From positions 1-36,654 of the forward strand of contig JADEXV010000054.1 of assembly GCA_015206945.1 (NCBI GenBank): a DNA stretch of 36,654 bases. Direction: 5' to 3'. Shown piece after piece: positions 1 to 8,880 of this stretch. How positions within the stretch are numbered: position 1 is the first letter of the stretch; each line of letters starts with the position of its first letter. The DNA comes from Nostocales cyanobacterium LEGE 12452 (GTDB lineage: Bacteria; Cyanobacteriota; Cyanobacteriia; Cyanobacteriales; Nostocaceae). The notes beneath the pieces were generated by a model. That model was given only the letters and a program-made list of their open reading frames with translations. It made no database searches and was not told where the DNA came from. The position numbers and the translations under genes were made by a program.

Positions 1-225
1 CAACCTTCTTCGTTCAAGCCCCATCCTTCAAGGGCGAACGCATTGGTCGGGGTGGGGTTTCAAGCCCAGACCTTTGCCGTCTTCCCTACACCCAACACCC
101 TACCCCCCACACCCTTCTTACTGACAAGCTAGTGCAGCAAACCGCGATGTTTTGGTTGAAGAGTGCTAAGTAATTCTTGAGAGAAAGGGGGGATTAAAGC
201 AAGGATGAGAAAATAGTAAAGTTTG
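1..225. other. Intergenic edge segment
   Basis: No gene is supported here. The stretch is rich in C-tracts of the form CACCCAACACCC and TACCCCCCACACCC, as seen in cyanobacterial intergenic repeats, followed by the 3' flank of the minus-strand hybrid kinase. No hairpin terminator is obvious. Confidence 0.5.
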
Positions 226-1905
226 TCAACTTGATAATACTTCATCAAAGTATCGATCGATTTCTGCTATCAGAATTTCAAAGTCTACAGGCTTGGTCAA
301 GTGGCATTTGAAACCAGACTTCAGCGCAAGCTGCCGATCCTCTTGGCTACCGTAGCCGGTAAGCGCAATCAGAATTGAGCGAGTAAATTTGGAGTCTTTA
401 CTTAGTTCCTGTGCAACGGCGAATCCATCCATTTCAGGAAGTCCAATGTCACAAATAATTACATGAGGCTCAAGCTTCTTTGCAGTTTCTACCCCTAAAA
501 TTCCATTATTGGCAATGGAAACTTCATGCCCAAAATACTCAAGTACTGCTTGTAATGATACGGCTGAATCCTCGTTATCTTCGATGACTAAAATCTTCAA
601 CGATTTTTTAGCCACCTCTGTAATCTCTAAGTCGTTGTCCAACGTTGTAATCTCTTCGCATACGGGGAGAGTGACTTTGAATTCTGCTCCCAGATTGATC
701 CCTCTACTTGAGGCTTCAACATTACCGCCATGAAGTTCCACAAGACTTTTTACTACCGAAAGTCCCAAACCTAGCCCGCCCCTTGAACGATCTAAACTGC
801 GATCGGCCTGGGTAAACGGCTCGAAAAGTTCTGGTAATATTGTCGGGTCTATCCCTATACCTGTATCTCTTACGGATAAGGCCGCCACACTACCTGAGCC
901 ATTCTCACCGGGAATAACTGAGAAATCCACCCAGATTGTCCCATCTGGCTGGGAAAACTTTAAGGCGTTATCAAGAAGGTTCCCAAAGATTTGGAAGAAG
1001 CGAGTGGAGTCAACATAAGCCCACACGGGCTTGTTTGGCAGGTCTTCTACTACATTAAGGTTCCATCTCTTGATTGCTTGTGCATGGTCATTGAGACTCT
1101 GGCGAACCAATTCCACCAGATTAACCTTCTCAAGGTTTAATGAAATCTTTCCATAAGTGATGGACGATACGTCAAGTAACTCATCGATCAATTTCGAGAG
1201 GTGCTTAATCTGGTTTTGCATCATTAAAACTGTTTCCCCAACTGCACCAGTCTGTCCTAGCTTCAACTTCAGTAGCTGAACGCCGTTGGAGATGGGGGCA
1301 ACAGGATTCCTCAGTTCGTGAGCCAGCATGGCAATAAATTTGTCTTTCAGGGCGTTTTGGTTCGTCAGTTTCTGGAAAAGTTGCACGTTAGCGATCGCAA
1401 CTGCTGTAGTATCGGTCAAAATCTCTAGCATTCCGATCTCTTCGGGCGTGGCTAGGTGGCGTGTACTCCAGTAAGCTCCAATCGCACCCAGTGGATCGGC
1501 AACCCGAATGGGAACCATCACTAAACTTTTGACAAAAGTTACTTTGTACGCCTCAATCGGAATCCGTGCATCTTGGTAAATGTCCTCAATTACGGCTGCT
1601 TTTTTATTGAGCATTGCCCAACCGGAAATGCAAGACTTGAGCGGAAAACGCATACCTTTCCAAAGCGGCCCAATGGCGTTTTCATCGACATAGTGGCAAC
1701 ATTCACCATCCCGCAATACAAAAGTTACTCCATCAGCATTTGTGAGATCGCGAGCAGCCAAACGTACAATCTCAATAATTTCCTCAATAGTCCGCACACA
1801 AGCTAAATCCTTCACTACCGAAAGCAGCCTGTTATAAGACGAAATGCTATAGCTCTGATCTGAATTCTGTTCTTGAGAGATGGAGGTTTGTAATATATTT
1901 TTCAT
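226..1905 (-). CDS. GAF-domain hybrid sensor histidine kinase / response regulator
   Basis: A 559-aa soluble hybrid two-component sensor. From the N-terminus: a GAF domain (about 25-175), a HisKA dimerisation domain with H-box MLAHELRNP (phosphoacceptor His196), a HATPase with N-box NLLDNALKFSQ and G-boxes DTGIGID and GGLGLGLSV, and a receiver domain (about 435-550) with acidic patch IEDNED and phosphoacceptor Asp486 in IICDIGLPEMDG. All catalytic residues look intact. There are no membrane segments, so it probably senses a cytoplasmic ligand or chromophore through GAF. I see no bilin-binding Cys that I would trust. A longer reading starts at a TTG, but the ATG at 1905 has GGAG five bases upstream and is preferred. 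No partner regulator is adjacent; the fused receiver probably relays to a phosphotransfer protein elsewhere. The ligand is unknown. Confidence 0.93.
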   Translation of the reverse strand: MKNILQTSISQEQNSDQSYSISSYNRLLSVVKDLACVRTIEEIIEIVRLAARDLTNADGVTFVLRDGECCHYVDENAIGPLWKGMRFPLKSCISGWAMLNKKAAVIEDIYQDARIPIEAYKVTFVKSLVMVPIRVADPLGAIGAYWSTRHLATPEEIGMLEILTDTTAVAIANVQLFQKLTNQNALKDKFIAMLAHELRNPVAPISNGVQLLKLKLGQTGAVGETVLMMQNQIKHLSKLIDELLDVSSITYGKISLNLEKVNLVELVRQSLNDHAQAIKRWNLNVVEDLPNKPVWAYVDSTRFFQIFGNLLDNALKFSQPDGTIWVDFSVIPGENGSGSVAALSVRDTGIGIDPTILPELFEPFTQADRSLDRSRGGLGLGLSVVKSLVELHGGNVEASSRGINLGAEFKVTLPVCEEITTLDNDLEITEVAKKSLKILVIEDNEDSAVSLQAVLEYFGHEVSIANNGILGVETAKKLEPHVIICDIGLPEMDGFAVAQELSKDSKFTRSILIALTGYGSQEDRQLALKSGFKCHLTKPVDFEILIAEIDRYFDEVLSS

Positions 1906-2272
1906 AAAAACTCCGAACAAAAAGATGTCTGTATAAAAACTTAGGTAAAGCGGGTAGGTTCAGCAGACACCTACTCTTAATCGTAATCTTAACTTTTATA
2001 TTGAGAGTACAATCTGTTAGGGCATTTTAGCTTCTCCTGTTCCTGTTATGGTATAAATAAAATATTTTGGATTGTCCTAAGTAAATATTCGTAATTTAAT
2101 CGTATTTGCTAATGCAACTTTAGTGTTTAATCTACGGGGGTTATGTAGCAGCTTAAACTCGTTATTTAGGCGTAATATTTGCAAGAGCATCACCGATAGC
2201 ATAGAGGTAGCGAGCCCGTGAGCGCCCGCAGGAGCGTCACAATCCTTCGTAGACATCGCCATCGCAGATAAA
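1906..2272. other. Intergenic region: leader hairpin and AT-rich spacer
   Basis: This is the upstream region of the hybrid kinase. GTAGGT (1954-1959) and ACCTAC (1969-1974) form a small 6-bp hairpin with a 9-base loop, which would lie in the kinase 5' leader. The distal part holds a dispersed repeat listed separately. A 61-codon ORF on the minus strand is mostly repeat sequence and is not believed. Confidence 0.4.
2197..2270. repeat. Nostoc-type dispersed palindromic repeat
   Basis: The stretch GTAGCGAGCCCGTGAGCGCC followed by TTCGTAGACATCGCCATCGC is the kind of GC-rich short dispersed repeat scattered through Nostoc genomes. It is much richer in GC than the flanking AT-rich spacer. Related sequence lies inside the histidine kinase gene at 12001-12062. 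Confidence 0.55.
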
Positions 2273-4183
2273 TTATTTGGCGATCGCTAAATAATACTCA
2301 AATCGCTCCCGGAGTTGTTCAACCGTCAAATTTTGAGTCCAGTACTCCACTAGAGCGTGACCAAAAGCCCAGGCATTGCGATCGGGTGCAGCGGTGTTTT
2401 CGAGCAGTAACGGCCAAAGGGATAGCAATTCAAAGTTGAGCGATTTGGGGTTTAAGAGTGAGAAAAGCTCATATCCCATTTGCAGTTTACCAATCACAAT
2501 TGGCAACTGTTCCACGGGAATTTGCTCCGCCAACATATACGCTAGGGCTGGAGATCCGGTTGAGAACGTAGAAACAAACTGAAGGACGGGACTTTTGAGC
2601 AATGCCGTTAATCCTTGTGTTGTCGTCATTTGGAAGGTGTAGTGGTCGATAATTTTGGCGGCGGCGACGATGCGAGTTTCTAGGTTACGCAAAAAGCGGG
2701 CGAGACGGAGTTGCTTGGTAGGTGCGATCGCATCGACTAATCCCAACGATAGCGCCTCTACTCCCCAGGCAACTCGATCTGTTTTGCTGTCACTTGTAAC
2801 CACTGGCAAAACTAGATTACAGAAGTTTCCTAGCAGTTTGGCGCGATACTCAGTGGCTTCGCGAATCGCAATTTCCTTGGGGCGATCGCCCCATTCCCAA
2901 TCATAAGGTGGTTGCCATTCGCGGATGGGACGGAGACGATCTACTTGAGTGACAATCGCGATCGCAGGTAAATCTGCAATTTCTGCTTTGATGGCTTGCA
3001 AAAAGTCCACATCCATTTGCAGGGCAGGATCGAGGGCAGGGGTGGCTAACAGCAGCAAATCTGAATTGATAGCATAATCAAGCACTAAGTTTCGGAGTTC
3101 GGCATGGTTGACTTGTTCGTAACCAGGTGTATCCAAAAGCGTTAGAGTTTCGCCACTTTCAGTTTGCCATTGATAATTCTGAATACGATCGGTACTGGGT
3201 AAAACATCAACGGCTGCAAGATCCGCCTGAAATAGCGTGTTAATCAGGCTACTTTTTCCCGATCCCGTGCGCCCCACCAGCAGAATATTCACGGGTTTTT
3301 GCTCAACTGCCTCGGCTGGTTGAGCTTGAGCCAGGATTTCTCGGAGTGTTTGGGTTTTTGGCTTGGGTAAAGTTGCTGGGGAAGCTACGGTTGCTGAAAC
3401 TGGTAATGTGCTACGTCCGTAAAGTGCGATCGCTTGTCGGCATAAGTTTCTCAGGGCAGCTTCCCGAAATAACTGGCTCAAGTTCCCCAATAATTGCTGA
3501 GTTGCTTGGTTACTAGAACCCTGACTGGCTTGTTTTGCCACCGCCGCCACCGGATTTAAGATCCACTGTGCCCAGTTCCAAACTTTCCAAAATTTCCGAG
3601 CCGATGGTTCCAACTTTCGGTAGACCTCATATCCTTGGTATGCTTGTCCAACCGTTACCTGATTGAGGATCGGGGATAAATTTTGCATCCACCGATCCAT
3701 ATCATCTACCGTTCCCCGAATCAGCCCGTAAGCTTGGGGGACGTAAATATTCAGCAGGGGATATTGAATCTGAGGATTGTAGATACGAGCGATCGCTACG
3801 ACTAAATCCTGACATCGCGTCCAAAAAGTTTGCCAGTCTTCCCAAATCGGGCGATCGCTTTGTGCTGCTTGGAGAATTTCTTGAAGGGCGGCTTCTGCAA
3901 GCTTTGTGGTGTCACGTCCCACAGGTAGCTCTACTGTATCCTCTGCTGTCGATTCCAGTTCTTCACGAACTTGAGTTAATACAGCTTCTACTTGGTTAAC
4001 AGCTGGTTGAGTCCATTTGACTAGCAGCCAACGCCAACCAACAAATAAAACGGTGAATACACCCCAAATCCAATTAATGCCCCACGCATGAATTTGTGAA
4101 CCGGCGGACACCAGTAAGAAAATGATGATAAACGCGATCGGGATTGCTAAGACTACCCACTGCCACAGTTTTAATCGCACCAT
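2273..4183 (-). CDS. Membrane-anchored Era/dynamin-like GTPase
   Basis: A 636-aa P-loop GTPase. Two N-terminal hydrophobic helices (about 10-27 and 33-50) should anchor it in a membrane. A long helical region (about 60-290) follows. The G domain has G1 GRTGSGKSS (about 303-311), G3 DTPG (351-354) and G4-like TQVD (about 410-413), where the usual N/TKxD has Gln in place of Lys. The C-terminal part (about 500-636) is helical and hydrophobic in places. This layout fits the cyanobacterial GTPase proteins related to Era, YcjX and dynamin-like families that act in membrane or envelope processes; the role of this one is not known. The ATG at 4183 follows no strong Shine-Dalgarno sequence. It is a single gene on the minus strand. 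Confidence 0.85.
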   Translation of the reverse strand: MVRLKLWQWVVLAIPIAFIIIFLLVSAGSQIHAWGINWIWGVFTVLFVGWRWLLVKWTQPAVNQVEAVLTQVREELESTAEDTVELPVGRDTTKLAEAALQEILQAAQSDRPIWEDWQTFWTRCQDLVVAIARIYNPQIQYPLLNIYVPQAYGLIRGTVDDMDRWMQNLSPILNQVTVGQAYQGYEVYRKLEPSARKFWKVWNWAQWILNPVAAVAKQASQGSSNQATQQLLGNLSQLFREAALRNLCRQAIALYGRSTLPVSATVASPATLPKPKTQTLREILAQAQPAEAVEQKPVNILLVGRTGSGKSSLINTLFQADLAAVDVLPSTDRIQNYQWQTESGETLTLLDTPGYEQVNHAELRNLVLDYAINSDLLLLATPALDPALQMDVDFLQAIKAEIADLPAIAIVTQVDRLRPIREWQPPYDWEWGDRPKEIAIREATEYRAKLLGNFCNLVLPVVTSDSKTDRVAWGVEALSLGLVDAIAPTKQLRLARFLRNLETRIVAAAKIIDHYTFQMTTTQGLTALLKSPVLQFVSTFSTGSPALAYMLAEQIPVEQLPIVIGKLQMGYELFSLLNPKSLNFELLSLWPLLLENTAAPDRNAWAFGHALVEYWTQNLTVEQLRERFEYYLAIAK

Positions 4184-4408
4184 TGCTCCATACCTGCTTT
4201 GAAATGTTAGAAAATTCGAGTTTCTGTAAAAATTACTCTTATAAAAAGTCTATCGTCTCTAATGCAGGCAGGATGTTTGGTATTCTGGGATTAATGGTAG
4301 ACTCCTAATTATTAGGGATAAATGTTTTATTTTGCTGTAGGTAGCTAAATAAACAACTGGATATTTATATTTCTAGATTAGAAGAAGTTTAAAATTGCTC
4401 AGTTGTCT

Positions 4409-4726
4409 ATGAGAGCAAAATTTAGTAAACAAGCTATGCAAACAATTACCGATATTGGCACGCTGATTGTCAGCACACCCGGAACCTTTGGTGGTCGCCC
4501 TCGGATTGCGGGACACCGGATTACGGTACATAATATTGCGATCGATTTCAACGCAGGCATGAAACCGGAAGAGATAGTTGTCCAAAGACCACAGCTAATG
4601 TTGGCACAAGTTTATGCAGCGCTAGCTTACTACTATGCTAACCAGGAAGTAATTGACACGGAGATTGTCGCAGAAATTGAAGAATACGACCGTTTGGAAG
4701 CTGAGTACACGGCGAAGAGACAGTGA
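4409..4726 (+). CDS. DUF433 family antitoxin-like protein
   Basis: A small protein with the DUF433 core: TPGTFGGRPRIAGHRITV, then an AGMKPEEIV segment and an AQVYAALAYYYAN helix. In cyanobacteria DUF433 genes usually sit directly before a DUF5615 PIN-like toxin gene, and DUF433 is taken as the antitoxin. The start is uncertain: ATG at 4409 (105 aa) or ATG at 4436 (96 aa), which fits the usual family N-terminus better; a TTG at 4403 is also open. The last codons overlap the next gene by four bases (GTGA), as in translationally coupled toxin-antitoxin pairs. The partner toxin is broken (next entry), so this antitoxin is probably orphaned. Confidence 0.8.
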   Translation: MRAKFSKQAMQTITDIGTLIVSTPGTFGGRPRIAGHRITVHNIAIDFNAGMKPEEIVVQRPQLMLAQVYAALAYYYANQEVIDTEIVAEIEEYDRLEAEYTAKRQ

Positions 4727-5109
4727 GCCAAATTCGTTTGTATTTAGATGAGGACAGTGTTGAGAAGTCCCTAATCAAAGCTTTCTGTAATGCAAACTTG
4801 GATGTTGTGACAGTGGCCGATGTGAGCAGAAACTCTATAAAAGAATCTGTTTCCGCAGTCGAAAGTCTTGCAAAAGCTATTACTCGAAAACCAAAGGCAA
4901 CTTTAGCTGATGCTCTGAAGGTTTTGGAGGTTTTTCACAATTTACATCCCACTTTAAAAAAATCATTCTTAACTCTCTATGGATATACAAGTGATGAGGG
5001 AGGTATCAGACATGCTATGTTGACTGAGCCTGATCTAACTATTGCTGATGCAAAGTTCTTTTTACTTTCATGTACGTCTTTCATAAATTACCTGAAATCG
5101 AAGATTTAG
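4723..5109 (+). CDS. Chimeric ORF: DUF5615 toxin N-terminus joined to AbiJ-like C-terminus
   Basis: A 128-aa ORF with two unrelated halves. Residues 1 to about 36 are the first strand-helix-strand of a DUF5615 PIN-like toxin, with the acidic LDED signature at 8-11 and the NANLDVVTV strand. The rest of that toxin is missing. From about residue 37 (IKESVSAVESLAKAIT) the sequence becomes the C-terminal segment seen in AbiJ-type abortive-infection proteins, with LYGYTSDEGGIRHAML, a DAKFFLLSC helix and a terminal FINYLKSKI. The join is near base 4830 and stays in frame. It starts with GTG overlapping the DUF433 stop. It most likely arose by deletion between a toxin-antitoxin pair and a downstream defence gene. 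Whether the product is functional is unknown. The two assignments come from memory of these families and are the main uncertainty. Confidence 0.72.
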   Translation: MSQIRLYLDEDSVEKSLIKAFCNANLDVVTVADVSRNSIKESVSAVESLAKAITRKPKATLADALKVLEVFHNLHPTLKKSFLTLYGYTSDEGGIRHAMLTEPDLTIADAKFFLLSCTSFINYLKSKI

Positions 5110-5292
5110 AGTGCGATCGCTTTTTAATTAGATTTTAGGAGATATGGAGCGATCATCTCTGGTAGTCTATGCTATTGCCTTCGATACATTCAGCGATCGC
5201 AAGCAACAATAAAATTTATCAACGAAGTGTTGATGACGAAAGTGCCGAAATAGGCAAAAATTGGACAGCACAAAATTTTCTGGCGATCGCTC

Positions 5293-6006
5293 TTAACGTT
5301 TTAAATACTTATTTAAATACTTAATATTAGTTAATCTTAGGGATAGTTTGCAACAAAAATTTTTAACAGAAGTTCCCAAGCGATAACATTTGCGGACGAT
5401 ATCTAAGGCAAAGTATGGTACGCGCAGTCGCAGTGGGTAAAACACGGGCAGATATAACCAGTAGTAAGCCTTTTTTAGGTTATTCCACTTTGAGCAAGCT
5501 TCTCGATCCAGGAAATCTGATATATCAACAACTAATCCTCTGCCTTGGTACATCATGACATTACGCCCGTGGACATCATGAGGATGGAGTCCACGACTTC
5601 GTGCATAGTCAAGAGCTTCATCAATGTCCTTTATTACCTGCTTGGGAATTAGTAAACCAAAGTGCATACAATCGTAGAGGGTTGTTCCATAAAGCCGTTT
5701 CAAGACTAAAAACCCATCCTTGGCGTACAAACACTCAGAAAAAGCTGGATGAGAGCCTAGACGATGGTAAACTTCTACTTCCTCTTCAAAGCCTGTCCGT
5801 CCTGGGGCATAAATCTTAACTACATAGTCAGGGTAATCGGGGTGATAAAATACTGCGGCATAATTTCCTTTGCCAAGCAGCCGCCAAGGTTGTGGAAGAT
5901 AGCTTACCTTAATTGGATCGCAGGGATTGACACTTTCAATCTGTAATCTAGGCAGTAGTTCCTGATAAATGTTTTTGACTAACTGTTTTGGGGGTAATTT
6001 GTCCAT
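5293..6006 (-). CDS. Small protein-kinase-fold protein
   Basis: A 237-aa protein with a minimal kinase-like fold. It has a glycine-rich loop LGKGNYAAVF followed by a VVKIY strand carrying the ATP-binding Lys, a catalytic loop HPHDVHGRNVM (HxD...N pattern) and a metal-binding Asp in VVDISDF, where DFG is replaced by DIS. The C-terminal ~60 residues are basic and aromatic and may contact membrane. It is shorter than a Hanks-type kinase (about 260-300 for the domain) and resembles the lipopolysaccharide-kinase or aminoglycoside-phosphotransferase side of the superfamily. The ATG at 6006 is used. Substrate unknown; activity is plausible because the Lys, Asp, Asn and Asp residues are all present. 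Confidence 0.72.
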   Translation of the reverse strand: MDKLPPKQLVKNIYQELLPRLQIESVNPCDPIKVSYLPQPWRLLGKGNYAAVFYHPDYPDYVVKIYAPGRTGFEEEVEVYHRLGSHPAFSECLYAKDGFLVLKRLYGTTLYDCMHFGLLIPKQVIKDIDEALDYARSRGLHPHDVHGRNVMMYQGRGLVVDISDFLDREACSKWNNLKKAYYWLYLPVFYPLRLRVPYFALDIVRKCYRLGTSVKNFCCKLSLRLTNIKYLNKYLKR

Positions 6007-6125
6007 ATCAATTCCTTAGCCAATTTACAAGGTTTGGGAATAAGGTTGACTTGAGTGAATTACGACCTAAATGACACCATTGCAACTTCCGGTTAACGCT
6101 AGAGATGGCAATTTTTATCCAAAAC

Positions 6126-7226
6126 TCATTGCGATATTGATTTTTCTATCAACAATTCTGATTCTGCTTCACCCTCACCCAGGTTATCAGAATTAGCAGA
6201 TTTAGAAAAACCATCTGCTACATCTTTGATAAAACCAGCTACAGGTACCGCGATTAGCAAACCCAAGACTCCGCCAACATTGGTTCCTACAAGCAGAGCA
6301 ATTAATACCCATATTGGTCTAATACCAGTAAATTTACCTAAAAGACGTGGTGCGATCGCCTGATCGATTAACTGATCGATAACAACAGCTACCGCAAAAA
6401 CCTTAACTGCTAGCCAAAAGTCATGTGAGGCTATTATTAAAGTTATTAAAACCAGACTGACGACATCACCAAAGGGAATTAAGCTCAAAAGCCCAACTCC
6501 CAAGCCAAAGAGTAAACCAAACTGGACTTGAAAAACTAAAAACAATAATGTTAGAGAAACACCCATCAACAAAGCCAAAGTTCCCTGACCAATTAAGTAA
6601 TTTTGAAAGTTTTGCTGAATAGACTGGCTTATCTGCTGGGCAAGATTTCCAGGTAACTTCTTAAATATCACCTCCCAAATTCTTGGACCATCTAACAACA
6701 AGTAAAAAGTTAGCACTACTGTGATTAATGCCTCGGAAATACTATCAATGGTATCTATAATAATACTTAAAAGCTTATCTGAAACAAACTCTATTTCATT
6801 AGGCAGCTGGTCAGTAATTTGTGCTAATAGCTGACTTAAATTCACATTTAATTTATGTTTCAAAAACCAATTATTGGCAATTTGAAGTTTTTCTTCGCTA
6901 GAATCAATCCATTGAGGAAAGACTTTAACCATCTCATTAAATTGCTCTAAAACAATGGGTACTAAAGTTATACCTAGAGCCAAAACAATTACCAATGCTA
7001 ATATAAAAACTAATGCTACCGCATAGCTGCGTTTAACTCTCCGCTGTTGGAGAATCGAAACAGGATAGTTTAAAACGAATGCAAGCAAGGTAGCCAAGAC
7101 AAGAATTGTGACGACAGGTTGAAAGTTTTTCACTAGCAAAAATGCTAGCCAACCATTGAGAAATACTAGAGGAAATAACAATGTAAAAATTAACCATCTA
7201 AGTAGGTGATTCAGGGATAAATTCAT
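6126..7226 (-). CDS. AI-2E family transporter (PerM-like permease)
   Basis: A polytopic inner-membrane protein of about 366 aa belonging to the AI-2E/PerM exporter family. Hydrophobic segments fall at about 10-30, 35-55 and 65-90, then after a soluble stretch (about 95-150) at 160-180 and in the C-terminal half around 210-330. The conserved features are the LLAFVLNYPV region after the second helix, GVGLLSLIPFGD, and IDQAIAPRLLGKFTGIRPIW followed by a glycine-rich helix. Family members have been proposed to export autoinducer-2, indole or to act as cation antiporters; the substrate here cannot be read. A TTG start at 7238 is possible, but the ATG at 7226 is preferred although no strong ribosome site is seen. 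Confidence 0.9.
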   Translation of the reverse strand: MNLSLNHLLRWLIFTLLFPLVFLNGWLAFLLVKNFQPVVTILVLATLLAFVLNYPVSILQQRRVKRSYAVALVFILALVIVLALGITLVPIVLEQFNEMVKVFPQWIDSSEEKLQIANNWFLKHKLNVNLSQLLAQITDQLPNEIEFVSDKLLSIIIDTIDSISEALITVVLTFYLLLDGPRIWEVIFKKLPGNLAQQISQSIQQNFQNYLIGQGTLALLMGVSLTLLFLVFQVQFGLLFGLGVGLLSLIPFGDVVSLVLITLIIASHDFWLAVKVFAVAVVIDQLIDQAIAPRLLGKFTGIRPIWVLIALLVGTNVGGVLGLLIAVPVAGFIKDVADGFSKSANSDNLGEGEAESELLIEKSISQ

Positions 7227-7346
7227 AATTAATTTCAAAACGAAAATTATTCTAGTTACTAGATTGCACCGAGTAATTAAATCTGCTCAACAGGAAGTAG
7301 ACAAGAAAAATATTTCCAGATTCTCCACTTCCCATTATTTAAATGA

Positions 7347-8780
7347 TTAACTTTCAGCGAAAGCTGAAAATTGCTCCTCATTTATTCGCCCTGCTTGATA
7401 CAGAGTATTAGTAATTTCCGAAATAGTTAAAACCGCATGACTACAATAACCATTTTGCTGTAACCTATCTTTCACCCCCTGTTCGTGATCGATAAATACC
7501 ACAATATCATTAACCTTTAATCCAGCTGATTCCAACTTTCCTGCCCCTTCCATGACACTTTTGCCGCTGATGAGAATATCGTCAACCACTACAACTGTTT
7601 CACCAGGATGAAAGTTACCCTCAATTACTCTCCGAGTTCCGTGTGCCTTCACTTCTTTACGCGGGAAAATCATCGGACAATGAAGGCGCAAAGCTAAACC
7701 AGTCGCAGTTGGTAATGAACCATAGGGAATACCTGCTAATCTATCAAAATTGAGGTTCTTCAAAATATCCTCATAAGCTGTGAGAACTTGATTAAAAACT
7801 TGGGGGTTGGAAATAATTTTGCGTAAGTCGATGTAATAAGGAAATATAGCTCCTGATGCTTGGACAAAGCTACCAAACATAATGCAGTCAATATCATAAA
7901 GTTGTAAAATCAAATCTTGGTGGGGGTGCTGATTTAGAAAACAAACATCAGGAAACCACACAGAACAAGTAGAATTTTCGTAAATAATTTCAGTTTTGAT
8001 TTGATTTATTTCTGCACGTAGAGACTGGACTTCTTCTGATAATTCGATATTTATCAACATATCTTGAGGAACAGGAATCAGTAAACCATCACCGTTACTA
8101 TTCAAGCCAGCTTCTAAAATTTGTTTCAGGTTTTGACCCTCCGCCCAGATGCTACGCGCCATAATAATTCGTTCAGGTGCAACTGCTCGAATAAGTGCTA
8201 AAACTTCAGGATTTGTAGTTCCCACTTCCAAACCCAATTGTTCTGGGGTTCCCCAGGTTTTTGATTCTTTTACTACCTGTAAATAAAGGGGTGATTCGTT
8301 TGTAGGATATTGCTGTAGAGCTTCTGCACCTGGATTAGAAGTACAGCATAAAATAAACACCGCTTTCTCAGGATAGACCAAAAAAGGTGCTACATGATCT
8401 TGTCCTGTATAGGGACTGAGAGTGATTGCGTCCACTTGCCATTGTGTAAACACAGTCTGGGCAAAGATGGTACTAGTATTTAAGTCACTGTGTTTGGCAT
8501 CTAAAATCACTGGGATATGGGCTGGAATAGCTGCTAAAGTTTTGTACAGCAGTTCTAAACCAGGAATACCTAAAGCTTCGTAAAAGCCAAGTGTCGGTTT
8601 ATAAGCACAAACGAAATCAGAAGTTTCCGCAATAATGAATTGTAACCACTGTTCCAAACCAGCGATGAGTTCTTCAGATTCATAACGCCCAGGCATCATC
8701 TCTGGATTTGGATCGAGTCCTACAAATAGTAAGCTTCGATTTTGTAAGATATTTCGATTCAATTTATCAAAAAAGTTCAT
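7347..8780 (-). CDS. pyrFE: Bifunctional orotidine-5'-phosphate decarboxylase / orotate phosphoribosyltransferase
   Basis: A 477-aa fusion that does the last two steps of de novo UMP synthesis. The N-terminal half (about 1-270) is a type 2 OMP decarboxylase: FVGLDPNPEMMPGRY, then the catalytic DAKHSDLNTST with the Lys/Asp array, and IIMARSIWAEGQ near its end. The C-terminal half (about 285-477) is an orotate phosphoribosyltransferase with the PRPP-binding loop VVVVDDILISGKS and an upstream RKEVKAHGT loop. The order F then E is the reverse of eukaryotic UMP synthase and is known in cyanobacteria. The start ATG at 8780 lacks a clear Shine-Dalgarno sequence. It is a housekeeping gene and looks intact. 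Confidence 0.95.
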   Translation of the reverse strand: MNFFDKLNRNILQNRSLLFVGLDPNPEMMPGRYESEELIAGLEQWLQFIIAETSDFVCAYKPTLGFYEALGIPGLELLYKTLAAIPAHIPVILDAKHSDLNTSTIFAQTVFTQWQVDAITLSPYTGQDHVAPFLVYPEKAVFILCCTSNPGAEALQQYPTNESPLYLQVVKESKTWGTPEQLGLEVGTTNPEVLALIRAVAPERIIMARSIWAEGQNLKQILEAGLNSNGDGLLIPVPQDMLINIELSEEVQSLRAEINQIKTEIIYENSTCSVWFPDVCFLNQHPHQDLILQLYDIDCIMFGSFVQASGAIFPYYIDLRKIISNPQVFNQVLTAYEDILKNLNFDRLAGIPYGSLPTATGLALRLHCPMIFPRKEVKAHGTRRVIEGNFHPGETVVVVDDILISGKSVMEGAGKLESAGLKVNDIVVFIDHEQGVKDRLQQNGYCSHAVLTISEITNTLYQAGRINEEQFSAFAES

Positions 8781-8790
8781 TTTTTTAAAG

Positions 8791-8843
8791 AGTCATTGGT
8801 CATTAGTCATTAGTCATTAGTCATTAGTCATTGGTCATTTGTC
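8791..8843. repeat. Heptanucleotide tandem repeat (STRR), (A/G)GTCATT x7
   Basis: Seven consecutive 7-mers, AGTCATT or GGTCATT, run from 8791 to 8839 and are followed by TGTC. They lie between pyrFE and the cytochrome gene. This is the class of short tandemly repeated repetitive sequence known from heterocystous cyanobacteria. The same unit occurs on the opposite strand at 21043-21077 and again near 36298-36321. Confidence 0.9.
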
Positions 8844-8880
8844 TTCTCGTTTATTTATCTCTATGACCAAAGTTTGTTTA

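Noticed and set aside
2077..2262. 61-codon minus-strand ORF
   Set aside because: Most of its N-terminal half is translated dispersed repeat; no ribosome site and no family match.
5110..5292. Continuation of the AbiJ-like gene
   Set aside because: Frames after 5109 show no recognisable defence-protein sequence; the C-terminus at 5109 fits the natural family end.
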